Shown piece after piece: positions 33,353-42,579 of a stretch of DNA of 64,000 nt. Positions within the stretch are counted from its first letter, which is position 1; every line of letters begins with the position of its first letter. The stretch is from G964020105 sp964020105. Its GTDB lineage: Bacteria; Pseudomonadota; Alphaproteobacteria; WRAU01; Hepatincolaceae. Made by a program: the position numbers and the translations under genes. The DNA is taken from positions 124,001 through 188,000 of the forward strand of contig OZ026535.1 of the NCBI GenBank assembly GCA_964020105.1, given 5' to 3'. The notes below the pieces were generated by a model. That model was not told the DNA's origin and did not search any database. It was given only the letters and a program-made list of their open reading frames with translations.

Positions 33353-34593
33353 TGAGAAAAATAAGTTTAATATTTTTAGGGTTGTTCTTTACAAGCATAT
33401 TTACATGTTATTATTTGTTGCAGAAAAAACCACAACAGATATCATCTTATTCACTACAATCTGAAACGTATAATTCCATAAGTAAATTTACAGATATTTT
33501 ATATGAAATAAAAAACTCTTATTATAAAAATGTGAATACACAAGACTTAATAGGAGGAGCAATAAAAGGTATGATAGAAAATTTGGATCCTTATAGTGGC
33601 TATTTAAGTAAAGAGCAATTTGAGAACTTTACAAGCTACGAATTGGGAGAGTTTTCTGGCATAGGTATTGAGTTTTTTAAAAATAAAAATAATGCCATAG
33701 AAATATCAAAGGTTATAAATAAGTCTCCTGCTCAAAAAAATGGCGTAGTGGTGGGGGATTATTTAACTCATATTAATAATAATTCTATTGGTTTAATGAA
33801 GGAAGAAGAAATCAGTAAAGCTCTGAAGGGTGAAAAAAATACCAAAATAATCTTAAAACTGATTAGAAAAAATAGTACAGTTTATAAGGTATCTTTACTG
33901 CGTGATACACTAGTATTAAATCCTACGATTGCAACTAATATGAACGGCATAGGATATATAAAAATTCACTCTTTTAGTAAAAATACAGCAACAGCAGTTA
34001 AAGAAGATATTAGCAATCTTAAGAAACAGCAACTGATAGGTTTAATTATAGATTTAAGAGATAATTATGGTGGATTGTTAGATCAAGCAATAGGAGTAAT
34101 TGATTTATTTTTGCATAATAAACTAATCTTATCACTAGTTGGTAAAAATAATAAAGAAACATCAAGGTTTATATCCAGTGGCAAGGATATTATAAATAAT
34201 TTACCAATTATTGTATTAATTAATGAGAGATCAGCCTCAGCCTCGGAGATTGTAGCTGGCAGCTTACAAGATAATAAAAGGGCAATTATTTTGGGTTCCA
34301 GGAGTTTTGGTAAAGGGTTAATACAAGATTTAATCCCACTTAAAAATGGAGAGTATCTAAAACTAAGTACAGCTGAATATATATTACCTTCTGGTAGAAA
34401 AGTGGATAATAATGGGATAACTCCTGATGTTACAATTTATAGCAATGGGATCAAGTGTAATGAGCCATGTGGAGAGAGTAATCATCAAAATAAATCCATA
34501 TATGCAGGCAATGATATGGAAAAGCAAAATAAAGATTATCAGCTTGATTATGCTATATTACTAATTAAAAAATATGGGAAACAGAATGGTTAA
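33352..34593 (+). CDS. ctpA: S41 C-terminal processing peptidase
   Basis: Periplasmic serine protease with an N-terminal anchor (about 5-22), a PDZ domain (about 90-175, GEFSGIGIEFFKNKNNAIEI and SPAQKNGVVVGDYL) and the catalytic domain. The Ser/Lys dyad is visible as NERSASASEIVAG (Ser) and GSRSFGKGLIQ (Lys). LSTAEYILPSGRKVDNNGITPD is also typical. 413 residues. Part of the gpmI-envC-ctpA-rppH run with overlaps at both ends. Confidence 0.95.
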   Translation: MRKISLIFLGLFFTSIFTCYYLLQKKPQQISSYSLQSETYNSISKFTDILYEIKNSYYKNVNTQDLIGGAIKGMIENLDPYSGYLSKEQFENFTSYELGEFSGIGIEFFKNKNNAIEISKVINKSPAQKNGVVVGDYLTHINNNSIGLMKEEEISKALKGEKNTKIILKLIRKNSTVYKVSLLRDTLVLNPTIATNMNGIGYIKIHSFSKNTATAVKEDISNLKKQQLIGLIIDLRDNYGGLLDQAIGVIDLFLHNKLILSLVGKNNKETSRFISSGKDIINNLPIIVLINERSASASEIVAGSLQDNKRAIILGSRSFGKGLIQDLIPLKNGEYLKLSTAEYILPSGRKVDNNGITPDVTIYSNGIKCNEPCGESNHQNKSIYAGNDMEKQNKDYQLDYAILLIKKYGKQNG

Positions 34594-35050
34594 GGATATT
34601 TATAGATTAGGTGTTGGAGGAGTAATTTTAAATAAAGAAAAAAAGATTTTAATGGCAGAAAGGATTGATTATAGTGGTGAGTGGCAAATGCCACAAGGAG
34701 GTATAGAAAGAGGTGAGGCTTTAGAAATAGCAATATTAAGAGAACTGAAAGAAGAATTAGGAACAAATAATTTTAAAATAATTGCACAAACTCAGTGGTT
34801 AAGCTATATTTTTCCTGAAATTGTGCGTAAAAAATTATGGAATGCTAAATATGTTGGGCAGAAACAAATATGGTTTTTTTTAGATTTTTTAGGTGAAGAT
34901 AATGATATCAATTTAATTTTTCATGACAAGGTGGAATTTAAAACCTGGAATTGGTTTTCTAAAGAAGAAGTAGTACATAACATAACAGAATTTAAAAAAG
35001 ATCTCTATAGACAAATTATTAGTTTTGGAGAAAAAAATAAAATCATCTAA
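34586..35050 (+). CDS. rppH: RNA pyrophosphohydrolase RppH
   Basis: Nudix enzyme that removes pyrophosphate from the 5' end of mRNA. The N-terminus DIYRLGVGGVILN and EWQMPQGGIERGEA lead into the Nudix box REL-KEELG. WLSYIFPEIVRKKLW and GQKQIWFFLDFLG are typical of RppH. The open frame begins at 34574, but the ATG at 34586 has GGGA 8 bases upstream and gives 154 residues. It overlaps the end of ctpA. Confidence 0.93.
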   Translation: MVKDIYRLGVGGVILNKEKKILMAERIDYSGEWQMPQGGIERGEALEIAILRELKEELGTNNFKIIAQTQWLSYIFPEIVRKKLWNAKYVGQKQIWFFLDFLGEDNDINLIFHDKVEFKTWNWFSKEEVVHNITEFKKDLYRQIISFGEKNKII

Positions 35051-35103
35051 TAAGTAAAAAATAATCTAGAATATATATGCAATTTAAAATTTTACTAACA
35101 GAG

Positions 35104-35271
35104 TTATGCACAGGCTAAAAGAGCTATATTACAAGTTAAATATAATAGTATAATGCTTTCCACGGGTAACCTGTAATCCTTTTATAAGCAGGATTTAGTT
35201 CGAAATATAGTAATATAATAGTAAAAATAAAAATTATTAATAAAATAAATTTATCCACAGGTTTATCAACA
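35104..35271. other. DnaA-box cluster in AT-rich gap: possible replication origin
   Basis: Within the 345-base gap between rppH and uvrC are two perfect DnaA boxes, TTATGCACA (35104-35112) and TTATCCACA (35251-35259), and a near match TTATCAACA (35263-35271). Between them lies a very AT-rich stretch (about 35200-35250) that could be an unwinding element. No strand switch occurs here and no usual origin marker gene is adjacent, so this may instead be a DnaA-controlled promoter or DnaA titration site. An 88-codon minus-strand frame across it is not believed to be a gene. Confidence 0.4.
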
Positions 35272-35395
35272 GATAAAAAAATTAGATTATTTAGATTCGA
35301 ATAAGAATAACTAAAGGTTATATGATATTTAAAAATAATGTACTTTTTACTTGACAAGATAAACACATAGAAATAGGAAAAAACAAGATTATACC

Positions 35396-37246
35396 ATGTC
35401 AACAGAAAAAAATTCAGATAAAAATGTTGGTAAAAATTTCATAACTAGTATCCTAAAGATCATACCATCTCAGTGTGGAATCTATAAAATGCTAGATTCT
35501 AGTGGTAAAATAATTTATATAGGGAAAGCAAAAAATTTAAAAAATAGAGTTAGCTCATATACATCTAACCAATTGATGCCAAGAACTAGTTTCATGGTAT
35601 CACAAATTTACAACGTAGAGTGGTTGATAACTAAAGATGAACAAGACGCTCTATTGCTTGAATCTGATTTAGTAAAACATTTTAAACCAAAATACAATAT
35701 TCTTTTAAAAGATGACAAAACTTTTCCATTTATAAAAATTGATACAGATCATAGATATCCTAGAATTTTTAAAATTAGGAGTAAGCAGGTTACTCCTAAT
35801 AGTAACACATTTGGACCATTTGCCTCTTCAGCTGATGTGGATTCAAATATCAAAGTAATACAGAATGTATTTCAAATTAGAAGTTGTTCTGATAATACCT
35901 TTATTAATCGCAAACAAGCTTGTATTTTGTATCAAATAAAGCGTTGTTCTGCTCCTTGTGTGCAAAAGTTGTCTGAGGATAATTACCAAGAAAGTGTTAT
36001 TCAGGCATTAGATTTTTTAAAGGGTGATACACAAGAGCTTAAGAATTATTTAGCGCAAGCAATGCTAGAGTGTTCTAAGAATAATCACTTTGAACAGGCT
36101 ATTATTTTTAGGGAAAGAATAAAATCATTAAATAGGATATCTGCTTCCCAGAGCATTGTACTTGATAACGCTGAAACAGCAGATTTTATAGCACTTATTG
36201 AGCACAATGGTAATTATCTTTTTAAGATATTTATGTTTAAAAATGGTCATAATTATGGTTCTTTAGATTTTCCAAGTACCATGAAAATAGAAGAAAATTT
36301 ATCAGATGTTCTACAAATATTTATCGCACGTTTTTACACTAATAAGGAATTACCGCAAAAAATTTATATCAATATTCCGTTAAATAAAGATGAGATATAC
36401 ACTATCCGTAATTTTTTTAAAAAAATGAATAATAAGGTGGTTGAAATAGGAAATCCAAAAAGTGCAAAAACTATAGATATTATGGATATAATCATAAAGA
36501 ATGCCTTTGATTTTCTTAATAAATATGAGGCATCAAATCATAAATGGGAGAAACAATTTAGTGAATTGCAAAATTATTTTGCAATGCAAAACAAGATAGA
36601 AAAAATAGAAATTTATGATAACTCTCATCTTTATGGGACTTTTTCATTAGGAGCAATGGTAAGTGCCAGAGTTTATGGATTTGAAAAAAAAGAATACAGA
36701 GTATTTAAACTAAAAGATACAAAAATCAGCACTAAAGATGATTATGGTATTTTAAAGGAAACTTTGCTAAGAAGATTCACAAGGATGCTTAAAGAAAATC
36801 AAGAAATGCCACAATTAGTACTACTTGATGGGGGGAAAGGACAGCTTGAAATAGCTAAGAGTGTTTTACATTCTTTGGCAGTAAATAGTATAAAATTAGT
36901 TGCCGTAGCTAAAGGAGAGAATAGAAATGCTGGTGAGGAGACTCTTTTCATAGACAGTGGTGAGGTATTAAAACCTGATAAATTTTCAGCCATTTTGCAT
37001 TTCATTCAGATGCTAAGGAATGAGGCGCATCGTTACGCTATTAAAAATGTTACCAAAGGAAAGCTTAAGTCAATAAGGATATCAGAATTAGATAATATAC
37101 CAGGAATAGGAGGCAAAAGAAAAAAAGATTTGTTGAATTATTTTGGTTCCATTGAAAAAATTAAAACAGTTAGTGTAAATGAGCTTAAGAAAGTACAAGG
37201 TATAAGCGAAGAAGTTGCAAAAAATATATTTAACTGGTTTCATTAA
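35396..37246 (+). CDS. uvrC: Excinuclease ABC subunit C
   Basis: Makes both incisions in nucleotide excision repair. 616 residues: GIY-YIG domain (GIYKMLDSSGKIIYIGKAKN at about 28-47), cysteine-rich linker RSCSDNTFINRKQACILYQI, UvrB-binding UVR motif (about 220-250, NHFEQAIIFRERIKSLNRI), the RNase H-like nuclease with IEIYDNSHLYGTFSLGAMV and LVLLDGGKGQLEIAK, and the terminal helix-hairpin-helix pair (LDNIPGIGGKRKKDLLNYFG). Followed by pgsA after 52 bases, a conserved order. Confidence 0.97.
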   Translation: MSTEKNSDKNVGKNFITSILKIIPSQCGIYKMLDSSGKIIYIGKAKNLKNRVSSYTSNQLMPRTSFMVSQIYNVEWLITKDEQDALLLESDLVKHFKPKYNILLKDDKTFPFIKIDTDHRYPRIFKIRSKQVTPNSNTFGPFASSADVDSNIKVIQNVFQIRSCSDNTFINRKQACILYQIKRCSAPCVQKLSEDNYQESVIQALDFLKGDTQELKNYLAQAMLECSKNNHFEQAIIFRERIKSLNRISASQSIVLDNAETADFIALIEHNGNYLFKIFMFKNGHNYGSLDFPSTMKIEENLSDVLQIFIARFYTNKELPQKIYINIPLNKDEIYTIRNFFKKMNNKVVEIGNPKSAKTIDIMDIIIKNAFDFLNKYEASNHKWEKQFSELQNYFAMQNKIEKIEIYDNSHLYGTFSLGAMVSARVYGFEKKEYRVFKLKDTKISTKDDYGILKETLLRRFTRMLKENQEMPQLVLLDGGKGQLEIAKSVLHSLAVNSIKLVAVAKGENRNAGEETLFIDSGEVLKPDKFSAILHFIQMLRNEAHRYAIKNVTKGKLKSIRISELDNIPGIGGKRKKDLLNYFGSIEKIKTVSVNELKKVQGISEEVAKNIFNWFH

Positions 37247-37298
37247 TGTGTTAGGATAAGATAGCTAGTGTTACTTATTATTGCTTGGGTTATTTAGA

Positions 37299-37853
37299 AT
37301 GAATTTCTTGCCAAATTTACTAACAATTATCAGAATTTGTCTGATACCGGTTTTTTTGTTGATGATAGTGTACTCTAAATTAGATGACAGATGGATTTTT
37401 TTAGGATTATTTACTTTTGCTAGTATCACAGACTTTTTTGATGGATATTTAGCAAGAAAATATGGATTAATCTCTAATTTTGGAAGGATATTTGATTCTA
37501 TTGCAGATAAAGCTCTAGTTATTATTTTATGTATAATAGTGTTGTTGAAAAATCCATCTATAGTGGGTATTATAATAATTCCTATAGTTATAATGATATT
37601 GCGGGAGATTATAATTTCTGGAATTAGGGAAGGATTAGCAAATAAGCATACAATTAGAACTAGTAGGTTAGGGAAGTACAAAGCATTATTACAGATGTTA
37701 GCGTTAGGTTTTTTAATAATAGGTGGGGAAGAGACATCTTTTTATTTATATTGTCAGTATATTGGGATCATTATATTATATTTATCAGTAATAGTGTCAC
37801 TTATTTCTGGATATTACTATTTAAAGCAGTCATATAAATATTTTGTTGAGTAA
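37299..37853 (+). CDS. pgsA: CDP-diacylglycerol-glycerol-3-phosphate 3-phosphatidyltransferase
   Basis: Makes phosphatidylglycerolphosphate in the inner membrane. 184 residues from the ATG at 37299 (MNFLPNLLTIIRICLIPVFL); an upstream extension to 37281 lacks support. The CDP-alcohol phosphotransferase motif is complete: TDFFDGYLARKYGLISNFGR followed by IFDSIADK, with all conserved Asp. Several membrane helices. It ends one base before the LOG-family gene start. Confidence 0.95.
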   Translation: MNFLPNLLTIIRICLIPVFLLMIVYSKLDDRWIFLGLFTFASITDFFDGYLARKYGLISNFGRIFDSIADKALVIILCIIVLLKNPSIVGIIIIPIVIMILREIIISGIREGLANKHTIRTSRLGKYKALLQMLALGFLIIGGEETSFYLYCQYIGIIILYLSVIVSLISGYYYLKQSYKYFVE

Positions 37854-37854
37854 A

Positions 37855-38658
37855 ATGAAAAAAAGCAAGGGAGAAATTTTGGATGATTTAACATTTGCAG
37901 ATACTAAAGATGGCATAGCTGTAAAGATTTTAGCAGAGTTTCTTTCTGCCAAAGCAAAATTAGAGAAAGAAAATATAAATAACACAATAGTAATGTTTGG
38001 TTCAGCAAGGGTTCTAAATAAAGAGAGAGCAGAAGAACAAATAGCAACAACAAGGAATAAATTAAATAAATCAAATAAAAGAGCACTTGAGAAAGCTGAG
38101 GCTAAACTAGAAATTTCTGAATATTATGCAAGTGCAGAGTTCTTAGCAAACAAATTAGCAAAATGGTCAAAGCAATTTGTGGAGCAGGAAAAATATTTCA
38201 TATGTACAGGAGGAGGTCCTGGCATAATGGAAGCATGTAATAAAGGAGCAGCTGCAGCTGGCGAGCGAACTATTGGATTTAATATAGTTTTACCATTTGA
38301 GCAACATGAGAATATCTATATACCTAAAGAATTGGTTTTTGACTTTAATTTTTTCTTTTTAAGAAAATTCTGGTTTTCCTATTTGGCTAAAGCTTTTGTA
38401 GTTTTTCCAGGGGGTTTTGGGACAATGGATGAAATTTTTGAGGTATTAACTTTAATACAAACAAGAAAAATGAAGGAACATATTCCTATAGTATTTTTCG
38501 GTAAAGAATTTTTCTCTGACTTGATTAATATAGATAAATTAGTGAAATACTCATTAATTAGTGAAAAAGATAAGCAACTATTTATTATTACAAGTGATAT
38601 AGATGAAGCTTTTAATTATATAATAAAAAATATAAACCCTATGAAAATAAATAAGTAA
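37855..38658 (+). CDS. LOG-family protein (Rossmann-fold lysine decarboxylase-like)
   Basis: Members cleave nucleoside monophosphates; plant and some bacterial relatives activate cytokinins. 267 residues from the ATG at 37855; an upstream TTG frame overlaps pgsA and is unlikely. The motifs VMFGSARV, FICTGGGPGIMEACNKGA, and VVFPGGFGTMDEIFEVLTLI (PGGxGTxxE) are intact. A charged helical insert (about 55-95) is present. True substrate unknown. Confidence 0.9.
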   Translation: MKKSKGEILDDLTFADTKDGIAVKILAEFLSAKAKLEKENINNTIVMFGSARVLNKERAEEQIATTRNKLNKSNKRALEKAEAKLEISEYYASAEFLANKLAKWSKQFVEQEKYFICTGGGPGIMEACNKGAAAAGERTIGFNIVLPFEQHENIYIPKELVFDFNFFFLRKFWFSYLAKAFVVFPGGFGTMDEIFEVLTLIQTRKMKEHIPIVFFGKEFFSDLINIDKLVKYSLISEKDKQLFIITSDIDEAFNYIIKNINPMKINK

Positions 38659-38662
38659 CCTT

Positions 38663-39340
38663 ATGAAGCCACAAGTTTTAATTATAGATGATGATAAGAA
38701 AATTTGTGATTTATTAAAAAAACTATTTTCACAGGAGGGTTTTATTGCACTATATTCAACCAGCCCATTGGAAGCAAAGCAACTACTACAATATATCAAA
38801 TTTGATGTCCTAATTGTGGATTATATGATGCCTGTGCAGAATGGAATAAACTTTATAAAAGCTATCAATGAGGATAAGATAGATATTCCAACACTAATGT
38901 TGACAGCGGTTGATGGTATAAATAACCGTATTGAGGCTCTTAGTAGTGGTAGTAATGATTATTTAAGCAAGCCTTTTAATTCACAAGAATTAGTACTGCG
39001 AGTTAGAAATTTGCTTAAAATTAAGTTTAATAATGATAATAATGAAAATATCATTGTGGGAGATTTATGTTATAACAAATGGACTGCTAAATTAATGGTA
39101 GGTAACGTGTTAATAGAGTTGTCTTCTTTAGAGATGGATATTTTTAAGATTTTTATTGATAACATAAACAATATAATTTATAAGGAAGAAATTTTAAAAG
39201 CACTTGGTAAACCTTTAACAGAAAGCAATATTAGTACTTTAAGTGTTAATATCATGCGATTAAGAAAAAAATTAGAAAGCGGTACTAAAAAATACATTAA
39301 AACCATTAGAGGGAAAGGATTTATTCTTTCATATGAGTAA
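38663..39340 (+). CDS. OmpR-family response regulator
   Basis: Two-component DNA-binding regulator of 225 residues. Receiver domain: acidic pair LIIDDDKKI, phospho-acceptor Asp in VLIVDYMMPVQ, Thr in MLTAVD and Lys in YLSKPFNSQEL. C-terminal winged-helix domain (about 128-225) ending LRKKLESGTKKYIKTIRGKGFILSYE (positions 196-225). Its stop overlaps the kinase ATG (TAATG), so the pair is coupled. Target genes are unknown. Confidence 0.94.
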   Translation: MKPQVLIIDDDKKICDLLKKLFSQEGFIALYSTSPLEAKQLLQYIKFDVLIVDYMMPVQNGINFIKAINEDKIDIPTLMLTAVDGINNRIEALSSGSNDYLSKPFNSQELVLRVRNLLKIKFNNDNNENIIVGDLCYNKWTAKLMVGNVLIELSSLEMDIFKIFIDNINNIIYKEEILKALGKPLTESNISTLSVNIMRLRKKLESGTKKYIKTIRGKGFILSYE

Positions 39341-40734
39341 TGGATTATTTATTTTATAGAAATAGATTGGTGAGAAAAATAAAATCTCTATATAAAAAAG
39401 TTTTATTTATATATAAGAAAATTTTACCCAAAACTCTTTTTTACAGAACATTATTGATAATTTCAAGCACATTACTTATAGCGCAAATAGTATTTGCAAT
39501 ATTATTTTATGATCACCATTGGCGTAAAATTAAAAATATGCTACTTAATAATTTATTAAATAACATATCAAATTTAGTTAATCAGGCTAATGCTGCAGAA
39601 AATCCAGAGCAACTATATAATATTGTTGCAAATTTTAGAAAATATTCTGATTTAAATCCACAATTAGTCTTCATAGAGAACGACCTAGTACTTATTAATC
39701 CCACTAACAAAAATAAGACTTCTGCAAATTTGTTAGTCAGCTTACAACAGTATTTGCCAAATAATCCTATTTTTATAAATGAATATGGACCCAACTACTC
39801 TATTTTGAAAATATTAATACAAGTTAAAGAGAAAACTTATATTTCTTTTTATTTAGAGAAAAATCTATTTTTTACAAAAACATTATCTATACTTTTAGTA
39901 ACTAATATTTTTGCCTATTTAGCTTGTATTGCTGTAACATTACAATTCATAAGGTTGCAGATAAGACCTCTTAAGAAGTTAGCAAAATCTGCAAAATTAT
40001 TTGGACAAGGCGAAAATGTTGCGTATATTGTACCATCGGGGTCGGTTGAAATAATTGAAACAACAATTGCATTCAATGAAATGAAATCACAGATACAAGA
40101 ATTTATTGATCAAAGAACAATGCTGTTATCCAGTGTTTCCCACGATCTTAAAACTTCACTGACAAAGATGAATTTAATATTAGATGTTAATAAACATACA
40201 ATTTTCACAGAAGAGTTAAAAGAAGAGATAGATAGTATGTATCAGATGATAAGTTCTTATTTGCATTTTGCCAGTGAGGATTCTGTACAAGGAAATAAAG
40301 AAATAGTAAATATAAAAAATTTTCTTATGGAAATAGTTAGCAATACAGCTTATAAAAAATTAGTTATTTCACTTGATATTGAACAATTACAAAGTAAGAT
40401 GTCTGTAAACGTCATTGCTATTAAAAGAGCGCTTGATAATATTTTATCTAATGCTCTTTCTTTTGCTAAAAAAGTTAATATTACTGTAAAAAATTACAAT
40501 GTACATACAATTGTAATATCAATTGAAGACGATGGAATAGGGATACCTAAGGATAAACATGAGCTTGTATTTAAACCTTTTTATAGGATAAATGAAGCAA
40601 GAACATCTGAGTACGGTAGTGTTGGATTGGGTTTATATATTGTAAAAGATATTATAACCAAGCACGGAGGCTGTGTTGAGATTGGTGATTCTATTTACGG
40701 AGGCTTAAAGATAGATATTATATTACCAGTATAA
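39340..40734 (+). CDS. Sensor histidine kinase
   Basis: 464 residues: membrane helix about 33-57, periplasmic sensor about 58-178, second membrane helix about 180-203, HAMP (RLQIRPLKKLAKSAKLFG), dimerisation/phospho-acceptor LLSSVSHDLKTSLTKMNLIL with the conserved His, N-box LDNILSNALSFAKK, G1 EDDGIGIPKDKHE, F-box KPFYRI and G2 GSVGLGLYIVKDI. EnvZ-like architecture. Functions with the response regulator just upstream. Confidence 0.94.
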   Translation: MDYLFYRNRLVRKIKSLYKKVLFIYKKILPKTLFYRTLLIISSTLLIAQIVFAILFYDHHWRKIKNMLLNNLLNNISNLVNQANAAENPEQLYNIVANFRKYSDLNPQLVFIENDLVLINPTNKNKTSANLLVSLQQYLPNNPIFINEYGPNYSILKILIQVKEKTYISFYLEKNLFFTKTLSILLVTNIFAYLACIAVTLQFIRLQIRPLKKLAKSAKLFGQGENVAYIVPSGSVEIIETTIAFNEMKSQIQEFIDQRTMLLSSVSHDLKTSLTKMNLILDVNKHTIFTEELKEEIDSMYQMISSYLHFASEDSVQGNKEIVNIKNFLMEIVSNTAYKKLVISLDIEQLQSKMSVNVIAIKRALDNILSNALSFAKKVNITVKNYNVHTIVISIEDDGIGIPKDKHELVFKPFYRINEARTSEYGSVGLGLYIVKDIITKHGGCVEIGDSIYGGLKIDIILPV

Positions 40735-40751
40735 AATTAATAGGAATAAGT

Positions 40752-41531
40752 ATGTTTAAATCGAAATTATTATCACAGCTAGATTTTATAGAGCATTCTT
40801 TTTTTGGTCGACAAGGAGGAGTTAGTAGTGGTAATTTTAAATCGCTAAATAGCAGTTACAGGGTTGGGGATGAGGTGCAAAATGTTGATGATAATAGAAA
40901 AATAATTGCTGATAAGTTTAAGGTTACAACTGAACAAATTTTATCATTAAAACAGGTGCATGAAACAAATATTTTTCACGTGGATAATGAAAATTTAAGA
41001 TTTAGTGATACAAACGAGCTACAGTATGATGGATTAATAACTATGTATCCTGGTTTGGTTCTTGCCATATATAGCGCAGATTGTATTCCCATATTGTTTG
41101 TTGATAGAAAATCAAAACTAATTGCTGCTATTCATTGTGGATGGAGGGGCTTAATTAATGGGATTATAGAGAATACTTTTAAAACATTTGCTAGTTTAGC
41201 AAATGCTAACTTGGATTTGTGCGTAGTCTTTGGGCCATGTATACATGTTGAATCCTATGAAGTAGATGAAGAATTTTATAATCGTTTTTTAGCAATCAAT
41301 ACTAGTAATAGTAATTATTTTAAATATACTAAAAATAGTAAAAAGTATTATTTTAATTTACTAGATTATGGATATAATATAGTCAGAGGTCATAATGTTG
41401 AAGAGTCAAGTATAGAAATAATAAATTATGATACAGTTAAGGAAAGTGAGCTATTTTTTAGTCATCGCAGATCACAAAAGCTTGGTCATTCAAGCAGAGG
41501 ATTACAACTTTCTTGTATAATGAAAAAATAA
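40752..41531 (+). CDS. YfiH/LACC1-family purine nucleoside phosphorylase
   Basis: 259 residues. Family pattern: FGRQGGVSSGNFKSLNSSY, LKQVHETNIFHVD, AIYSADCIPILFVD (metal-site Cys), AAIHCGWRGLINGIIENT (His, Cys) and VVFGPCIHVESYEVDEEF, with the C-terminal FFSHRRSQKLGHSSRG. All zinc ligands are visible. Old annotations call this polyphenol oxidase or laccase; recent work shows phosphorylase and deaminase activity. Located between the two-component system and prs. Confidence 0.92.
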   Translation: MFKSKLLSQLDFIEHSFFGRQGGVSSGNFKSLNSSYRVGDEVQNVDDNRKIIADKFKVTTEQILSLKQVHETNIFHVDNENLRFSDTNELQYDGLITMYPGLVLAIYSADCIPILFVDRKSKLIAAIHCGWRGLINGIIENTFKTFASLANANLDLCVVFGPCIHVESYEVDEEFYNRFLAINTSNSNYFKYTKNSKKYYFNLLDYGYNIVRGHNVEESSIEIINYDTVKESELFFSHRRSQKLGHSSRGLQLSCIMKK

Positions 41532-41546
41532 AAAATCAGGTAAGAT

Positions 41547-42482
41547 ATGAAATTAATAGCAGGAAATTCTAATATACCATTATGTGAAAAAATAGCTAAA
41601 TATTTAGGGACTAAGCTGGCAGATACAGAAGTTGGAAGATTTAGAGATCAAGAAGTTAGGGTTGAGATTAATGAAAGCATAAGGGGAGAAGATGTATTTA
41701 TAATACAATCCACGTCAAATCCTACGAATGATAATTTGATGGAATTATTAGTGATAATAGATGCATTAAAAAGAGGATCAGCGAAAAGGATAACTGCTGT
41801 AATACCTTATTTTGGTTATGCAAGACAAGATAGGAAAAGTTTACCTAGGACTCCTATTTCAGCAAAATTAGTGGCCAATTTAATTTCTGTTGCAGGAGCA
41901 GATAGGATTTTAAGTTTAGATTTACATGCTGCACAAATTCAAGGTTTTTTTGATATCCCAGTTGATCATTTATTTGCCAATTTTCTTTTTGTCAACGATA
42001 TTAAGCAAAGAGTTGGTACCAGCAATACTGTTATTGTATCACCAGATGTTGGAGGAGTTTTAAGGGCGAGGTCTGTTGCAAAATGGTGTGAGACTGATTT
42101 GGCAATAATTGATAAAAGAAGACCTGTAGCAGGTATATCAGAGGTTATGAATATCATAGGGGATGTTGAAGGTAAAAAATGCATCCTAATTGATGATATT
42201 GCTGACTCCTGTGGCACTTTATGTAATGGTGCAAAAGCTCTTAGTAATGCAGGAGCTTCAGAAATATATGCTTATGCTTCCCATGGATTATTTTCCTCTG
42301 ATGCTATGGATAAAATTACTAATTCTAGCATAAGAGAAGTTATAGTTAGTGATTCGGTATATCTGAATGGCAGACAGAATATTAGTGATAAAATCAAATA
42401 TCTTAGTATTGCACAGCTTATGGGTGAGGCAATAAAGAGAATTTGTAATGAGACATCTATGAGTGATTTGTTTTTAAAATAA
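41547..42482 (+). CDS. prs: Ribose-phosphate pyrophosphokinase
   Basis: Makes PRPP from ribose-5-phosphate and ATP. 311 residues: IAGNSNIPLCEKIAKYLG, EVRVEINESIRGEDVFIIQS, ATP-binding AVIPYFGYARQDRKSLPRTPI, SLDLHAAQIQGFFDIPVDHL, and the PRPP loop CILIDDIADSCGTL. Standard length. A hairpin and the rplY gene follow. Confidence 0.96.
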   Translation: MKLIAGNSNIPLCEKIAKYLGTKLADTEVGRFRDQEVRVEINESIRGEDVFIIQSTSNPTNDNLMELLVIIDALKRGSAKRITAVIPYFGYARQDRKSLPRTPISAKLVANLISVAGADRILSLDLHAAQIQGFFDIPVDHLFANFLFVNDIKQRVGTSNTVIVSPDVGGVLRARSVAKWCETDLAIIDKRRPVAGISEVMNIIGDVEGKKCILIDDIADSCGTLCNGAKALSNAGASEIYAYASHGLFSSDAMDKITNSSIREVIVSDSVYLNGRQNISDKIKYLSIAQLMGEAIKRICNETSMSDLFLK

Positions 42483-42521
42483 CTATAGACTTTGTTTGTA
42501 CTTAATAGTATGATATTAAAC

Positions 42522-42557
42522 GTTGCTTACACCCTTGGAGGTAAGCGGGTTTTGTTC
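42522..42557 (+). terminator. Hairpin between prs and rplY
   Basis: GCTTAC and GTAAGC pair around a short loop with an extra CC/GG pair and a bulge, followed by GGGTTTTGTTC. It could end prs transcription or act in the rplY leader; the T-run is only four bases. Confidence 0.45.
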
Positions 42558-42579
42558 GTGTATAAAAAAGGAAAAAATA

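Noticed and set aside
35104..35271. CRISPR array or other regular repeats near the DnaA boxes
   Set aside because: The boxes are short, unevenly spaced and without spacer structure; no CRISPR array or cas gene was found in the window.
35136..35402. 88-codon minus-strand frame across the DnaA-box region
   Set aside because: It reads AT-rich intergenic DNA as Ile/Phe/Tyr-rich protein, has no ribosome-binding site and no family; the DnaA boxes inside explain part of its sequence.
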